Assembly (NCBI RefSeq): GCF_014198605.1
Contig: NZ_JACIHU010000009.1
Strand: one strand, 5' to 3'
Length of the DNA: 64,000 bases
Source of the DNA: Rhizobium etli_C
GTDB taxonomy: Bacteria > Pseudomonadota > Alphaproteobacteria > Rhizobiales > Rhizobiaceae
Position numbers and translations under genes: made by a program. The notes beneath the pieces were generated by a model. It made no database searches, was not told the DNA's origin, and saw only the letters and a program-made list of their open reading frames with translations. Each line of letters begins with the position of its first letter. Position 1 is the stretch's first letter. Below, in pieces: positions 43,637 through 53,263 of the stretch.

Positions 43637-44091
43637 AGGACGGCTCCTGCGTAATGCGGGCCATCCGGCCGCGACAGGTGCTGCCATTGCGTGAGCCAGA
43701 GCGTCGCAATGTGGCCGGCCAATTTTCCCGACAGAGACAGCTTTTCGACATTGGCGACGCTATCGATCCAGATCGTGCGCTTGCCCGTCAATTTGCCGGC
43801 GAGCAGGCAAAAAAGCCCGGGTGCGGCACCGGTGGAGATGATGACGTCGGGCCTGTGCTTGATGACGATGGCGAAAGCGCTGAAAAAACACCGGATCGAC
43901 ATGGTAATCGAGTCGCGGCTGCAATCGGGAAGGACCAGTCCGTCCCGAATGTCGTATTTGGAAAGCAGCCCCGGGATGGTGGTTGCAAAAATGATGTCGC
44001 AGCCCTCGAAGGCGCTGCGCATGGTCATCAGCTGTTCCCAATGGCCGCCCCCTGACGACGCAGCGAGTACCTTCAATTTTTTCTCAGCCAT
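43633..44091 (-). CDS. pssD: PssD-like glycosyltransferase membrane subunit (Alg14-type)
   Basis: The 152-residue protein has the Alg14/PssD pattern: LKVLAASSGGGHWEQLMTM at the N-terminus, then VIISTGAAPGLFCLLAGKL and the IWIDSVANVEKLSLSGKLAGH segment. Such subunits anchor the catalytic PssE-type partner to the membrane; together they transfer a glucuronosyl residue in rhizobial exopolysaccharide synthesis. The ATG at 44091 is the only start. Coupling with the next gene is tight, with a 4-base overlap. Specificity is inferred from Rhizobium leguminosarum PssDE. Confidence 0.88.
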   Translation of the reverse strand: MAEKKLKVLAASSGGGHWEQLMTMRSAFEGCDIIFATTIPGLLSKYDIRDGLVLPDCSRDSITMSIRCFFSAFAIVIKHRPDVIISTGAAPGLFCLLAGKLTGKRTIWIDSVANVEKLSLSGKLAGHIATLWLTQWQHLSRPDGPHYAGAVL

Positions 44092-44244
44092 AGACAGGCA
44101 TCTCCTATGTTTGACCGATGATTATAGGCAGGACCATTCCACCGAAACCGTGGCTGTAGCACGGCAGTTTAATCGAATTCTAACATCATTGACCGGCAGG
44201 TCGAGCGCACGGATCGGGAAAATTCTCAATTCGGGGCAGCGGAC

Positions 44245-45285
44245 TCACCTGACATATTTATAAACGGGCCCTGCCATCGGCACTGCCTGAAGCGCCATCT
44301 TGGCTAAGATCGGCAATAACGTCCCTGATATCATCAATATAACGATCATGAATGCAAACCATGGCCCGTGATATGGCAGGATTTTCACATAGACACCTTT
44401 GGCTATTCCAACGAAGATCGTATTGAGCAGATAGATCACCATTGAATTCTGGCCGAACCAGAGAAGGATCTTGTCATTTTCGAAAATCGGCAATCTGACC
44501 AGAGCATGCAGGAACGGAATCGACGCTGCCCCGCATAGAAGAAGCCAATAGGGGAAACTGCGGCCGATATAAAGTGCGGCTGCGAAAACGATCAGCCAGA
44601 CGACGATATATTTGGAGAATATGTTAACCGCCTGGGCCGAGTATTTGCAGCTCACCATTCCAGCGGCGAAGAATACGAAATAGCTCAGAATTCGCGCGAC
44701 ATAAAACCTCTCTGACGCGGGGATGAAGAAGATCGCCAGCGAGAACAGAAAAAGGATGCCGATCTGCCGACCGCTCAGCCGCCACAGGATGGGTGTCAGC
44801 ACCGAATAGACGAAAAGCACGAGAAGGTACCATATCGAAATGGTCGGGTTGTTCGGGCTGTTCGAAATCACTGCCCATGGGCCCTGCCAGAAGCCGCTGA
44901 CGCCATCGTCGACGTGAATGAACATCTCGGCGAGCTGCTTGCCGAAGACGTTGACCACGCACATCACGATAAACGGGATCAGCAGCCGGTCAAACCGCTT
45001 GGCGAAGAACGCGCCGAAATTCCGGTCGAGCGCATTGTGCGCGCCGGTGAAAAAGAACACGAAGCCGCTGAGATACATGAAGAACGGCATGTGGAACGTG
45101 TAGATCGCGGCTTTTGTCGCCTGGTACCATGCCTGTTCGCCAAGCGTGCCTTGCATGACGAGGTGGCCGTAGACGACCAGGAGGATGCCGAGGCCTTTGC
45201 CGCGTTCGATATCCAGCAATTTTTCGCGTTCAACGCTGACCGCGGCTCTTTTCGATTCCGGCACGGCCATTGGGGCGCGGGTCAT
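44245..45285 (-). CDS. Acyltransferase family 3 membrane protein
   Basis: The 346-residue protein has about ten membrane helices and the family motif DIERGKGLGILLVVYGHLV at residues about 25-45, plus TFHMPFFMYLSGFVFFF and AKRFDRLLIPF. It is of the ExoZ/Wzx-linked acetyltransferase type that acetylates polysaccharides. The ATG at 45285 has AGGAG upstream and lies 3 bases after the stop of the preceding wzy-like gene. Substrate and position of acylation are not known. Confidence 0.88.
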   Translation of the reverse strand: MTRAPMAVPESKRAAVSVEREKLLDIERGKGLGILLVVYGHLVMQGTLGEQAWYQATKAAIYTFHMPFFMYLSGFVFFFTGAHNALDRNFGAFFAKRFDRLLIPFIVMCVVNVFGKQLAEMFIHVDDGVSGFWQGPWAVISNSPNNPTISIWYLLVLFVYSVLTPILWRLSGRQIGILFLFSLAIFFIPASERFYVARILSYFVFFAAGMVSCKYSAQAVNIFSKYIVVWLIVFAAALYIGRSFPYWLLLCGAASIPFLHALVRLPIFENDKILLWFGQNSMVIYLLNTIFVGIAKGVYVKILPYHGPWFAFMIVILMISGTLLPILAKMALQAVPMAGPVYKYVR

Positions 45286-45288
45286 TGC

Positions 45289-46683
45289 CTACTCTCCTGA
45301 AACGGGTTGTGGATATTGGAAGCTCCGCCGCCCGGCCGATCTTCTCGAGAGAAGCCGCCGCCGACGCGGCGGGACGACGGGTTCCGTCGTCATGGGCAAG
45401 ACGGAGACGAGGACCGGCCATAGACCGATCGGCGCGAGCATCATTCCCGCTTCGGTCATCGCGCCGATCATGACAAGCAGGATCAGCGCGACCTCTTTCG
45501 CCTGGACGGTCTGAAGCTGATGGCTCCTATAGACTGCGGCGATCTTTTTGAAGATCCGCGTCAACAGGAAAGCGATCCAGCAGAGAAAGCCCGGAATACC
45601 GATGTTGAGACAAATCTCGAGGTAGGTGTTGTGCAGGGAGCGGACGGTGTGGCCGAGACGGACATATTCCTCGACAATGTCGGCCTGCCGAAACGTGGCG
45701 AAGCCATAGCCGAAGATCGGCCTGTCGTAAATCAGCGGGATCACCTGTTCCCAGATATCGGAGCGGCCCGACAGCGTCAGATCCTTGCCGAAAGCTTCCG
45801 CGACGGCCTGGGCGACGCCGAGATAGGCGATCGAACCGGCGATGCCGATGAGGAGGCAGAGGAAGAGGACGATGATAGCGCGGGCCATATTGTGCTTGAC
45901 GTTCTCCATCATCTTCAGGCCGAAAATCGTGGCGAGACCGATCGCCACCATGACAACGGCGGTCGACGACAAGGAGACCACGACAAGGAGCAGGGTCAGC
46001 AGGATGGCGAAGCTTCTCAGCAAGCCGCTGTAGCGTAGCCTGGGGGAGGGCAGGCGATGGGAAATCAGCACGATAAAGCAGATCGCGCAGAACTGTCCCA
46101 TTGTATTCTTGTGATAAAACAGCCCCTTCACGGCTCCCGCCAGCGAGCCGCCCATGATCCCGAAACGCGGGAAGGCCGCCGTATAGAGGACATTTGCGAA
46201 GGCGGAGAAAACGGCAAAATTGGCCAGGAGGCGTAAGGTCTCCTCGTTGCCGTAGCGCAGTCGGAAGAGCAGGGGGCCGAGCGCCAGCAGACCGACGGCC
46301 GCGGCGCCGCGAACAGAGGCGCCGAAATCGAGCGAGCCGACGAATGACACCACGATGGCAAAGATCACAACGCATACGAGGGGCGAAATGCCGCGGAAAA
46401 AGGCGAGGAAACGGTTCGGTTCAAGAAGAAAATAGAGGCCGATCAACGGGATCAGTGAGTAAAGCATCAGCTTCTGAGGAAGCGGATCAACAGACACGCC
46501 GTCATCGAAATTCGAAGGATAACCATACCACATGCCGGTGGCCCGGAGCAGCGCAAGGTAATATATGCCGGTCAGAAGCAGACGGACGAGCGTCTCCTTT
46601 TTGATGCCGTGGCGCGGCCGCGCGCGGACGGCCGGCCGCAGGCCGATATCTCCGTCTCGAACATAGGTAGGGCCGACACTCAT
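45289..46683 (-). CDS. Polysaccharide polymerase (Wzy/ExoQ-like)
   Basis: The 464-residue membrane protein has about ten helices and the motif KGLFYHKNTMGQFCA near residue 190, typical of ExoQ/O-antigen polymerases, then a large loop containing LSGRSDIWEQVIPLIYDRPIFGYGF. The ATG at 46683 has GGAG upstream; a TTG at 46701 adds 6 residues. Its position between a glycosyltransferase and an acyltransferase gene makes it the likely polymerase of this locus. The plus-strand protein encoded at 27268 is of the same superfamily. Confidence 0.88.
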   Translation of the reverse strand: MSVGPTYVRDGDIGLRPAVRARPRHGIKKETLVRLLLTGIYYLALLRATGMWYGYPSNFDDGVSVDPLPQKLMLYSLIPLIGLYFLLEPNRFLAFFRGISPLVCVVIFAIVVSFVGSLDFGASVRGAAAVGLLALGPLLFRLRYGNEETLRLLANFAVFSAFANVLYTAAFPRFGIMGGSLAGAVKGLFYHKNTMGQFCAICFIVLISHRLPSPRLRYSGLLRSFAILLTLLLVVVSLSSTAVVMVAIGLATIFGLKMMENVKHNMARAIIVLFLCLLIGIAGSIAYLGVAQAVAEAFGKDLTLSGRSDIWEQVIPLIYDRPIFGYGFATFRQADIVEEYVRLGHTVRSLHNTYLEICLNIGIPGFLCWIAFLLTRIFKKIAAVYRSHQLQTVQAKEVALILLVMIGAMTEAGMMLAPIGLWPVLVSVLPMTTEPVVPPRRRRLLSRRSAGRRSFQYPQPVSGE

Positions 46684-46707
46684 CCGAGGGCGCTCCAGCA
46701 AACAGTA

Positions 46708-47691
46708 TCAGAGGGCGGCATTGGGCTTATATTCCTGGTATGCGTGTCCGAGGATCCCGTTGACCATGCCGGCGCCGCGCAGCACATGGGTGAGCGCCCG
46801 CATGCCCCAATAGGGTGAAATCACGATCGCCGGCAGCATGGCCAGCCCGAGCATCACTCTCATGGCGCCGTAAGCCGCACGATAGAGCCGGCGCTTGAGA
46901 TTGCCGTGCAGGACCTCGCTGACTGCGAAAGTGTTGCCGAGCCGGTATTGCCGCTGCAACACCCACTTCCAGGTCATACGGCTGGCAGGAACGATATCAT
47001 AAACGAGTGCCTTGTCAGCCCAGAAAACCTGCATGCCGCGGCGAATGGCCTGATTGAAGAAGAGATAATCGGTGCCGCCGGTGAAACGCATCTTCTCTTC
47101 GAAGCGCAGATTCCATGAGCGGATCAGCGGATAATCGAACATGACGTTGTTCGAAGCCGCATAGGAAATGCGTTGACCGTCCTTGTTCTTCTTGCGCTCG
47201 AAAACCTTCGCCTTGATGAAATATTCCGGCGGGTTGTCGGGATAGACGGGCTGGACGGGACCGTAGACGCAATCGGCGCGGTTTTTCTCCCGAGTCTCCA
47301 GCATCGCATCGAGCCAGTCATCGACGGGCCATTCGTCATCGTCGAGAAAGCAGAAGAGGTCGGTGCCGGCAGGAGCTGAATCCATGGCGCGGTTACGCGC
47401 AAAGGGTATGCCCTGGTTCGCCTCGACGACATAGATCAGATCATAGGCCCCTGTCTGGCCAAAGTCTTCGACCGTGGCTCTTGCGCTGCCGGCGGCATCA
47501 TTGTCGACGATCACCATGGTCAGATGATAGGGGCGAGCCGGATGCCTGGTCTGGCGCGTCATCACGTCGAGCAGCTTGGCGATCCCGTCCAGCCGCCGAT
47601 ACGTCAATACGCCGACGGCGATGTTCAACGGCGGAATGCCTGGCTGATCGGCTTCGGCCGATGAATGCGGGAAGGTGTCTTGCCGGTTCAT
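46708..47691 (-). CDS. Family 2 glycosyltransferase (ExoM-like)
   Basis: The 327-residue GT-A protein begins INIAVGVLTYRRLDGIAKLL after a short leader, with the DXD region FCFLDDDEWPVDDWL near residue 115 and EVFWADKALVYDIV-like acceptor segment further on. The C-terminus has hydrophobic segments that may bind the membrane. The ATG at 47691 overlaps the stop of the preceding gene (ATGA). The closest recognisable plan is ExoM/WcaA-type sugar addition to a lipid-linked oligosaccharide. The sugar is unknown. Confidence 0.85.
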   Translation of the reverse strand: MNRQDTFPHSSAEADQPGIPPLNIAVGVLTYRRLDGIAKLLDVMTRQTRHPARPYHLTMVIVDNDAAGSARATVEDFGQTGAYDLIYVVEANQGIPFARNRAMDSAPAGTDLFCFLDDDEWPVDDWLDAMLETREKNRADCVYGPVQPVYPDNPPEYFIKAKVFERKKNKDGQRISYAASNNVMFDYPLIRSWNLRFEEKMRFTGGTDYLFFNQAIRRGMQVFWADKALVYDIVPASRMTWKWVLQRQYRLGNTFAVSEVLHGNLKRRLYRAAYGAMRVMLGLAMLPAIVISPYWGMRALTHVLRGAGMVNGILGHAYQEYKPNAAL

Positions 47692-48572
47692 GACTGTCCT
47701 CCGCGCAGCATATTTCCCAGACGCTTGCGCGCCGCCATCAAGGCCACTTCGGTTGCGGCATTCTGGCCGAAGGGGCCGTCGGCGACGGTGTTGCGGGCTT
47801 CGCTGCGGAGTTTGAGCAGCGATGTCGTTTGCGCGATACCACCGGCAACCAGGCTCTTGCCGAGCGCCTGCAGCCCGTCATAACGGCGCGCCAGTTCCAG
47901 CCCGGTGGCGATCATGATCCGCGGGCGAAGCGTTTTTGCCCGGCTCGTCCCTGTGTAGCGGTTCGACGCATGAATGCGTTGGAACGTCAGCGGCGTCTCG
48001 ATGATGGCGCCGCGGCCGAGATAGGCAGCCGCGAACTTGATATAATTGTCGCTGAGAACGACATCCGTCGCCACCGACATCGGCAATATCTGCGACAGCA
48101 GGGCGCGGCGGAAACTCAAGCCGGATGTCGGCACCGGAAGCGAAGGGAAACCGCCTTTGCGCAATGTTTCCCGCTTGTCGAACAGCGTCACCTGCAACTC
48201 CCCGGGAGGTTGGTCGTCTTCTTTGGTCGTCACGCGGTCGAAGCACCAGTCAATCTCGTTGCGGTCATAGATTTCGGCGATCCGCGCTAGTTTGCCCGGC
48301 AGGAACGCGTCGTCGGCATCGAGGAGAAAGAGAATATCCCCGCTCGCCGCGTCAAAACCGGCATTGAAGCTCGAGGCCTGGCCGCCGTTTTCCTTCAGCA
48401 CGGACCGAATGCGCGCCCCGTAGGAAGCGAGGATTTCCCTGGAATCATCCGTGGAGCCGTCGTCGACCACGACGACCTCGAAGTCCGGATAGATCTGCGA
48501 CAGAACGCTGTCGATGCATGGGCGCAGGAACTGCCCATAATTGAAGTTGTTGATCAGCACCGAGAGTTTCAA
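47688..48572 (-). CDS. Family 2 glycosyltransferase
   Basis: The 294-residue protein is a classic GT2: KLSVLINNFNYGQFLRPCIDSVLSQ, EVVVVDDGSTDDSREIL, FNAGFDAASGDILFLLDADDAF with the DXD motif near residue 88. Translation appears to start at TTG 48572, with GGAGACG seven bases upstream; no ATG is near. It is the fifth glycosyltransferase gene from the downstream end of the operon, counting pssD and pssE as two. Sugar and acceptor are unknown. Confidence 0.86.
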   Translation of the reverse strand: MKLSVLINNFNYGQFLRPCIDSVLSQIYPDFEVVVVDDGSTDDSREILASYGARIRSVLKENGGQASSFNAGFDAASGDILFLLDADDAFLPGKLARIAEIYDRNEIDWCFDRVTTKEDDQPPGELQVTLFDKRETLRKGGFPSLPVPTSGLSFRRALLSQILPMSVATDVVLSDNYIKFAAAYLGRGAIIETPLTFQRIHASNRYTGTSRAKTLRPRIMIATGLELARRYDGLQALGKSLVAGGIAQTTSLLKLRSEARNTVADGPFGQNAATEVALMAARKRLGNMLRGGQS

Positions 48573-48698
48573 ATTACCGTCTCCTACAGCGCCGCGCGCC
48601 TTTTCATACGCGCAAAGGACGCTGTAACACGTTGAGATGCCGCATGATTTATCCTCGAATTGTTTCCGATTTAAGGAAGCATGCAGCAGGCCAGTCGA

Positions 48699-49646
48699 TT
48701 ACCGCGCCGGGGTCCCAGGCGCGTATCGGCGAATTCCGGCGCGATAGCCCCGCATGTAATAATATTTCCAGATTGCCCAAAAACGCGTCTTCGATCGCGG
48801 CAGGAGATAAAGCATCGCTGCACGGATAGCCCATTGCGCGCTTTCGATCCAGGTCGGAAGCGGAACTCCGCTCAATCTCACCCCTCCGGGCACCTCGTCG
48901 GGAAAGAGCGCCGGCATGCCGTAGCCAAGCCGCTCGCCTCTTTTCTGTACCCAAGCCTCGGTGACGCTGGATGCCGGTATCCAGTGATGAACCACGGCCT
49001 CGGCGCATCGATAGGATTTGACGCCATTCGCCGCCAGGCGAATGATGATTTCCGCATCCTCGCCCATGGCGAAAATCTTTCCCGGAAGAGGACCGATGTC
49101 TTCGCGATAGCGCACGCTCGTGCCGAGCAGTTCTCGCCGAATGATGGTATTCGGACCCCAGACTTTTGTCGGGTCACACGGTCCGCTTTGTGTTTCATCG
49201 ACGATGGCAAAGGTGGATCCCATCGGAATCCACTCGATGAAAGGGTCTTTAGGCTCCTTTTCCCAATCGGGGACGATTCTGCCACCGAAAACGCCATAAT
49301 CCGGATGAGCGACGGCGCAATCGACGATCGCCTTCAGCCAGTTGGGTTCGGCGCGAACATCGTCATCCGTAAAAACGATAAGATCGCCCTTCACCCGATC
49401 CAGAGCGAGGTTCAGCGCCCCCGACTTACCCGGCTTGTGATGCTGCAGGATGGTGATGGGCAGCTTGCCGCTATAGGATTTCAAAAGATCAAACGTGCCG
49501 TCATTGCTGTTGTTGTCGACGGCGATCAGTTCCCATTGATCACGAGGAAGCTCCTGCCTCAATAGGGAATCCAAAGTATGGCGCAGCCGGCGGCTGGCGC
49601 CGTTGTAGGATGAAAAGAGTACGCTGACGAAAAGATCCGACATCAT
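48699..49646 (-). CDS. Family 2 glycosyltransferase
   Basis: The 315-residue protein shows FVSVLFSSYNGASRRLRHTLDSLL, LIAVDNNSNDGTFDLL, GKSGALNLALDRVKGDLIVFTDDDV with a DDD motif near residue 97, and a membrane-associating C-terminus. Two adjacent ATGs lie at 49646 and 49643 after AAGGATT. It lies 72 bases after the flippase gene and 126 bases before the next glycosyltransferase gene. Specificity is unknown. Confidence 0.86.
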   Translation of the reverse strand: MMSDLFVSVLFSSYNGASRRLRHTLDSLLRQELPRDQWELIAVDNNSNDGTFDLLKSYSGKLPITILQHHKPGKSGALNLALDRVKGDLIVFTDDDVRAEPNWLKAIVDCAVAHPDYGVFGGRIVPDWEKEPKDPFIEWIPMGSTFAIVDETQSGPCDPTKVWGPNTIIRRELLGTSVRYREDIGPLPGKIFAMGEDAEIIIRLAANGVKSYRCAEAVVHHWIPASSVTEAWVQKRGERLGYGMPALFPDEVPGGVRLSGVPLPTWIESAQWAIRAAMLYLLPRSKTRFWAIWKYYYMRGYRAGIRRYAPGTPAR

Positions 49647-49718
49647 TTACCAATCCTTTTGGTGAGGTCGAAAGAGAAAAGCCTCATGTTTTGCCCGCCG
49701 AAACGCTCTGCTGCTACA

Positions 49719-51242
49719 TCAAAGCGGCAATCTTTGAGGTATTTTCCGATAGCGGTGGTATATTTTCGTAAGAACCTTGACGATCTCAGCTTCAATGCCG
49801 ATCTCTGAACGACCCCCAATTACCCATAGAAATGCGTGAACCCCGCAATAGACAATTCCACCAACAGAAATCATCCAAGCCAACGCATATGCCGCATCAA
49901 GGTGACTGGAAATCGGTGCGGAGTTCGCACCCAATCCCAGAACGACCGCCGCCATCGCAAGGCCACTGACCCAAGAACGCCAAGTGACGCTAAGTTGATC
50001 CCACAATGTCAATCCGGTGAGTTTTTTCACTACGTAGATATTGACGATGGAAACAACCACCCCACCCGATATTGCTCTGGATATGAGCAAGCCTGGCAGT
50101 CCATAGAAATATAAGCCGACAAACACAATCGGCACTCTGAAGACCAGGAGAAGAAGCGTCCTGTTGAAGAGCATCTTTGTCTCGCCAAGGGCGGAAGCGA
50201 GCGCGTTTGCCGGGCCAAAGACAATCTGCCAGCCCAAGATCGGAGCGATAACCTGGATTACGAGTATCGCTACAGGCCAATGAGGTCCCAGAGCAAGATA
50301 CACAAAGGGCTCGGCGACCAGCGCTTGGCCAGCACCGACAGCCATGCCGATCGCAAAAAGCGAGGACTGACTCCTTTGAAATGCGCTTTGAACGCGTTGC
50401 TTGTCATCGGATATCTTCGCAAAACTCGGGAATAGAACGCGCTGTAGGGGCAAAATAGCTGATTGGGTTATCAGACCTGCCGTATTGTTTCCAACGTTAT
50501 AGGCGCCAAAGGTCGCCATGCCGAGCCACCCGCCGGCGAGGAAGTTGTCAAATCGGTTGCCTACAGCTGAGACGGCTTGGTTCAGCGTCAGCCATATGGA
50601 AAAATGCAGAAGCTTGGATAGCGATCGGAAGGAAATTTTTGGAACGTAAGGTGACGCCATATACGTCATGGCTGTTCCGACAACGCTCGCTGCTACCGTT
50701 CCCGCAACGATTGCCCAGTAGCTGTCGGTTAGATAGGCCCATGCGACGGAAACGACGAATTGTATCGTAAAATTCAGCCCCTCTTGGAACGCGACTGTCC
50801 CGAAGCTCAATTCTTTAGAGTAAGTGATGTATTTCGGGCTTCCGAGGCCGGTTAGCAACGGTCGGACTGCCAAACCTGCGCATACACCGATTAGCCGCTC
50901 ATCACCGTAAGCTTCGGCCATTATGTAGCCGCTCACCACCATGACAGCAGCAAGCAAGACGCCTCTGATCGCCCCTAAGGTAAAGGCCGTGTGGAAATCA
51001 TCTTCCGTGATTTCCTTTTGATGAATAAGTGCGCTGCCGAGGGATAATTCGGTTATTGCAAGCAGAATCGTTAAAAGGCTCGTTCCCAATGCAACCAGCC
51101 CGAAGTCTTCCGGGGATAGAAGGCGAGCGAGGACGACGGTCGTTGCTAGGAAAACAGTGCGATTGTAAATCACACCAAAGAGCAAGATCGCCGACGCATT
51201 TAGCGCCTTTGCCCCGATTTTTTCGTTCTTCTGGCCAGCCAA
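49719..51242 (-). CDS. Polysaccharide flippase (Wzx-like)
   Basis: The protein (about 507 residues) has 12-14 membrane helices, with the MATE/Wzx-type N-terminus (NRTVFLATTVVLARLLSPEDFGLVALG) typical of ExoT/AmsL-like flippases that carry lipid-linked repeat units across the inner membrane. No ATG exists near the N-terminus. TTG at 51242 with GGAG nine bases upstream is preferred; TTG at 51287 would overlap the preceding gene by 11 bases. It lies directly after the pyruvyl transferase gene. One flippase is expected for a Wzx/Wzy pathway, as found here. Confidence 0.87.
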   Translation of the reverse strand: MAGQKNEKIGAKALNASAILLFGVIYNRTVFLATTVVLARLLSPEDFGLVALGTSLLTILLAITELSLGSALIHQKEITEDDFHTAFTLGAIRGVLLAAVMVVSGYIMAEAYGDERLIGVCAGLAVRPLLTGLGSPKYITYSKELSFGTVAFQEGLNFTIQFVVSVAWAYLTDSYWAIVAGTVAASVVGTAMTYMASPYVPKISFRSLSKLLHFSIWLTLNQAVSAVGNRFDNFLAGGWLGMATFGAYNVGNNTAGLITQSAILPLQRVLFPSFAKISDDKQRVQSAFQRSQSSLFAIGMAVGAGQALVAEPFVYLALGPHWPVAILVIQVIAPILGWQIVFGPANALASALGETKMLFNRTLLLLVFRVPIVFVGLYFYGLPGLLISRAISGGVVVSIVNIYVVKKLTGLTLWDQLSVTWRSWVSGLAMAAVVLGLGANSAPISSHLDAAYALAWMISVGGIVYCGVHAFLWVIGGRSEIGIEAEIVKVLTKIYHRYRKIPQRLPL

Positions 51243-51276
51243 GTTTGCATTCTCCAATTGAACAACGAGCCCTTGC

Positions 51277-52290
51277 TCAGGATACAAATTTTTCGACTGT
51301 CCTGATCGCCTCTTGCATCCTTAGAAGCTTCTCGTCGAACAAAGCCTGTGCACTCAGGTATTGAGGAGATTTCATAGCCTCTCCCAACGCCCGCCTCGCG
51401 TTTGCTTTGCATAACGGTTTGGTAATTCGAGCAAATTTTGACGCGGCCTTTCGGGTATACTGTATGTTCTTCGTAAGATGGTGTAGCTGTTCATAGCTCG
51501 GCGAAAATCGACGACTTAGGTAATCTAGGTACATTTTCCTGTCTTGGCCTGGCCGAATTGTATCCGTGCTGTGGATGCCAAATTTCTTCATGTTCCCGCG
51601 AAGACCTTGATAGTAAATAAAATCATCTGCGCTTATGGACGGCAGTGATATCGGTCTGTAATCAAGGCCCATTGAGTACGTCCAGTCTTTCCATTTGAAC
51701 TCATCGATGTGAGGATGAATCGTAACGGGAATCCACGGGATTCTCATTGTGTCTGCGACGATAGCGCCATGCATGGCTTCAGTTATGACCAGCTTTGCCT
51801 CGCCGAACTTCCTCAAGATTTCGAGTGTATCTGTTTGAGGGCTGACATATTCCAAGCCCAATTCCGTCGCGATCGGTTCCCACGAACCTCTCTGAAGCGA
51901 CGATCTATGTGGCATGAATATGATTTTTTCAGGCTTGTCCTGTTTTGTGTAAAGATTCTGGGTCAGGGCCAGCAGGATTGCCCCGTCGGTGACCGAGAGC
52001 TTCGGCTGACCCACGACCGCAGCCGATAGGGGCCCCCTAACCGCCGCCAGGCACCAGGCGGACATATCGGACGGGGGCGTCCCGTAAGATACTCCGGTAC
52101 CTAAAACCGCAATTTTCCGGTCGCCGCCGACAAACTTCTCCAGGCGCTCCGAGGTGAGAATGCTCCCAATGCCAACAAGGGTTAGATCTGGCGATTCCAA
52201 GATTTTTTTCGGCAAAACCTCCTTCCAGATATAAGCATTCAGATCGTCTCCAAAATTGAACTTCGGATCTTTGAAATAGAATACGTCCAT
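51277..52290 (-). CDS. Polysaccharide pyruvyl transferase
   Basis: The 337-residue protein starts MDVFYFKDPKFNFGDDLNAY, the ExoV-type opening, and contains GVGIGSILT-like VGIGSILTSERLEKF, IAVLGTGVSYG, VRGPLSAAVVG and LVITEAMHGAIVADTMRIP with the conserved histidine. This is the PS_pyruv_trans family, which adds ketal-linked pyruvate from phosphoenolpyruvate to sugars. It implies a pyruvylated, acidic polysaccharide. The gene lies 10 bases after a GT2 gene. Confidence 0.9.
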   Translation of the reverse strand: MDVFYFKDPKFNFGDDLNAYIWKEVLPKKILESPDLTLVGIGSILTSERLEKFVGGDRKIAVLGTGVSYGTPPSDMSAWCLAAVRGPLSAAVVGQPKLSVTDGAILLALTQNLYTKQDKPEKIIFMPHRSSLQRGSWEPIATELGLEYVSPQTDTLEILRKFGEAKLVITEAMHGAIVADTMRIPWIPVTIHPHIDEFKWKDWTYSMGLDYRPISLPSISADDFIYYQGLRGNMKKFGIHSTDTIRPGQDRKMYLDYLSRRFSPSYEQLHHLTKNIQYTRKAASKFARITKPLCKANARRALGEAMKSPQYLSAQALFDEKLLRMQEAIRTVEKFVS

Positions 52291-52300
52291 GGAGGGAGTC

Positions 52301-53263
52301 CTATGCGTTCTTGAATTTGTTTGCGATTTTCTTGGTGATCGCGCGGGTTAGAATTCTCAGGGGAATATCCGCGTTCGAAAAATCGCCAAATATGGCGCGA
52401 ACTAAGGTGAGATGGTTTCCTGATACCATATGGTGGTGACATGCTCGCTCTGTGGATAAGCGGAGGAGCGCCTTTTTCCTCGTTAAAAGAAGATGCCTTG
52501 CCGATTTGTCGCTTGCGACCCTTCGGTCCTTCATCAGGCGGGCTGTCGCTTCAACCTGATCCCGATAGTCAACCACTGTGCGGCTCCATCCTGAGGATCT
52601 GGTCGTGTAGATATAACCAGGTTCCCTCGAAAGCAGCATGCGGCCCGTGTGCAGAAGAATGTTGACGTAAATAAGAAAATCCTCTCCGTGCCGCCGCTCT
52701 GTTGGATAAGCTATGTCGTGCTCCACGAGGAATGAACGCCGATAAATTGGTTTCAGAAGCCCGTAGTCGGCTTCCGTTGCATAAGGCCGCGCTTGGCGTA
52801 GGAAGGTGTGAAGATCGACCAGTTCCTCTTTCGGTAGCATGGCGAGGGCCGGCTTCCCGGTTTCTCCGGATTGGGCGTCAAAATAAACGAAGTTGTCGGC
52901 GGCGAAGTCTACTGAATGCCGCTCAGCAGCTTCAACCAATCGGCTAATGCGTCCGGGCGCATATGCATCATCGGCATCAAGGACCGCTATCCATTTCCCC
53001 TTGGCAGCCCTGATGGCCTCGTTGCGAGCAACTGAGGGGCCGCTGTTTTTTGAAAGACGAGTGATCCGTATGCGGTCGTCAGAATCCATCATTTGGCGGA
53101 CCACGTCGACTGTATTATCGGTTGAACAATCGTCCGCTATGATGACTTCGATGCCGGGTTGATCCTGGGTCAGGACTGACATGACCGCACGCCGAATAAA
53201 GGGGGCACAATTGAAGGCCGCTATAATGACCGAGACTTCCACTCTATGATCCGACGTTGTCAT
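52301..53263 (-). CDS. Family 2 glycosyltransferase
   Basis: The 320-residue GT2 protein has VSVIIAAFNCAPFIRRAVMSVLTQ, VIIADDCSTDNTVDVV and GKWIAVLDADDAYAPGRI with the DXD near residue 95. The ATG at 53263 overlaps the preceding GT4 gene's stop by 4 bases (ATGA). The C-terminal half is helical and basic. Specificity is unknown. Confidence 0.87.
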   Translation of the reverse strand: MTTSDHRVEVSVIIAAFNCAPFIRRAVMSVLTQDQPGIEVIIADDCSTDNTVDVVRQMMDSDDRIRITRLSKNSGPSVARNEAIRAAKGKWIAVLDADDAYAPGRISRLVEAAERHSVDFAADNFVYFDAQSGETGKPALAMLPKEELVDLHTFLRQARPYATEADYGLLKPIYRRSFLVEHDIAYPTERRHGEDFLIYVNILLHTGRMLLSREPGYIYTTRSSGWSRTVVDYRDQVEATARLMKDRRVASDKSARHLLLTRKKALLRLSTERACHHHMVSGNHLTLVRAIFGDFSNADIPLRILTRAITKKIANKFKNA

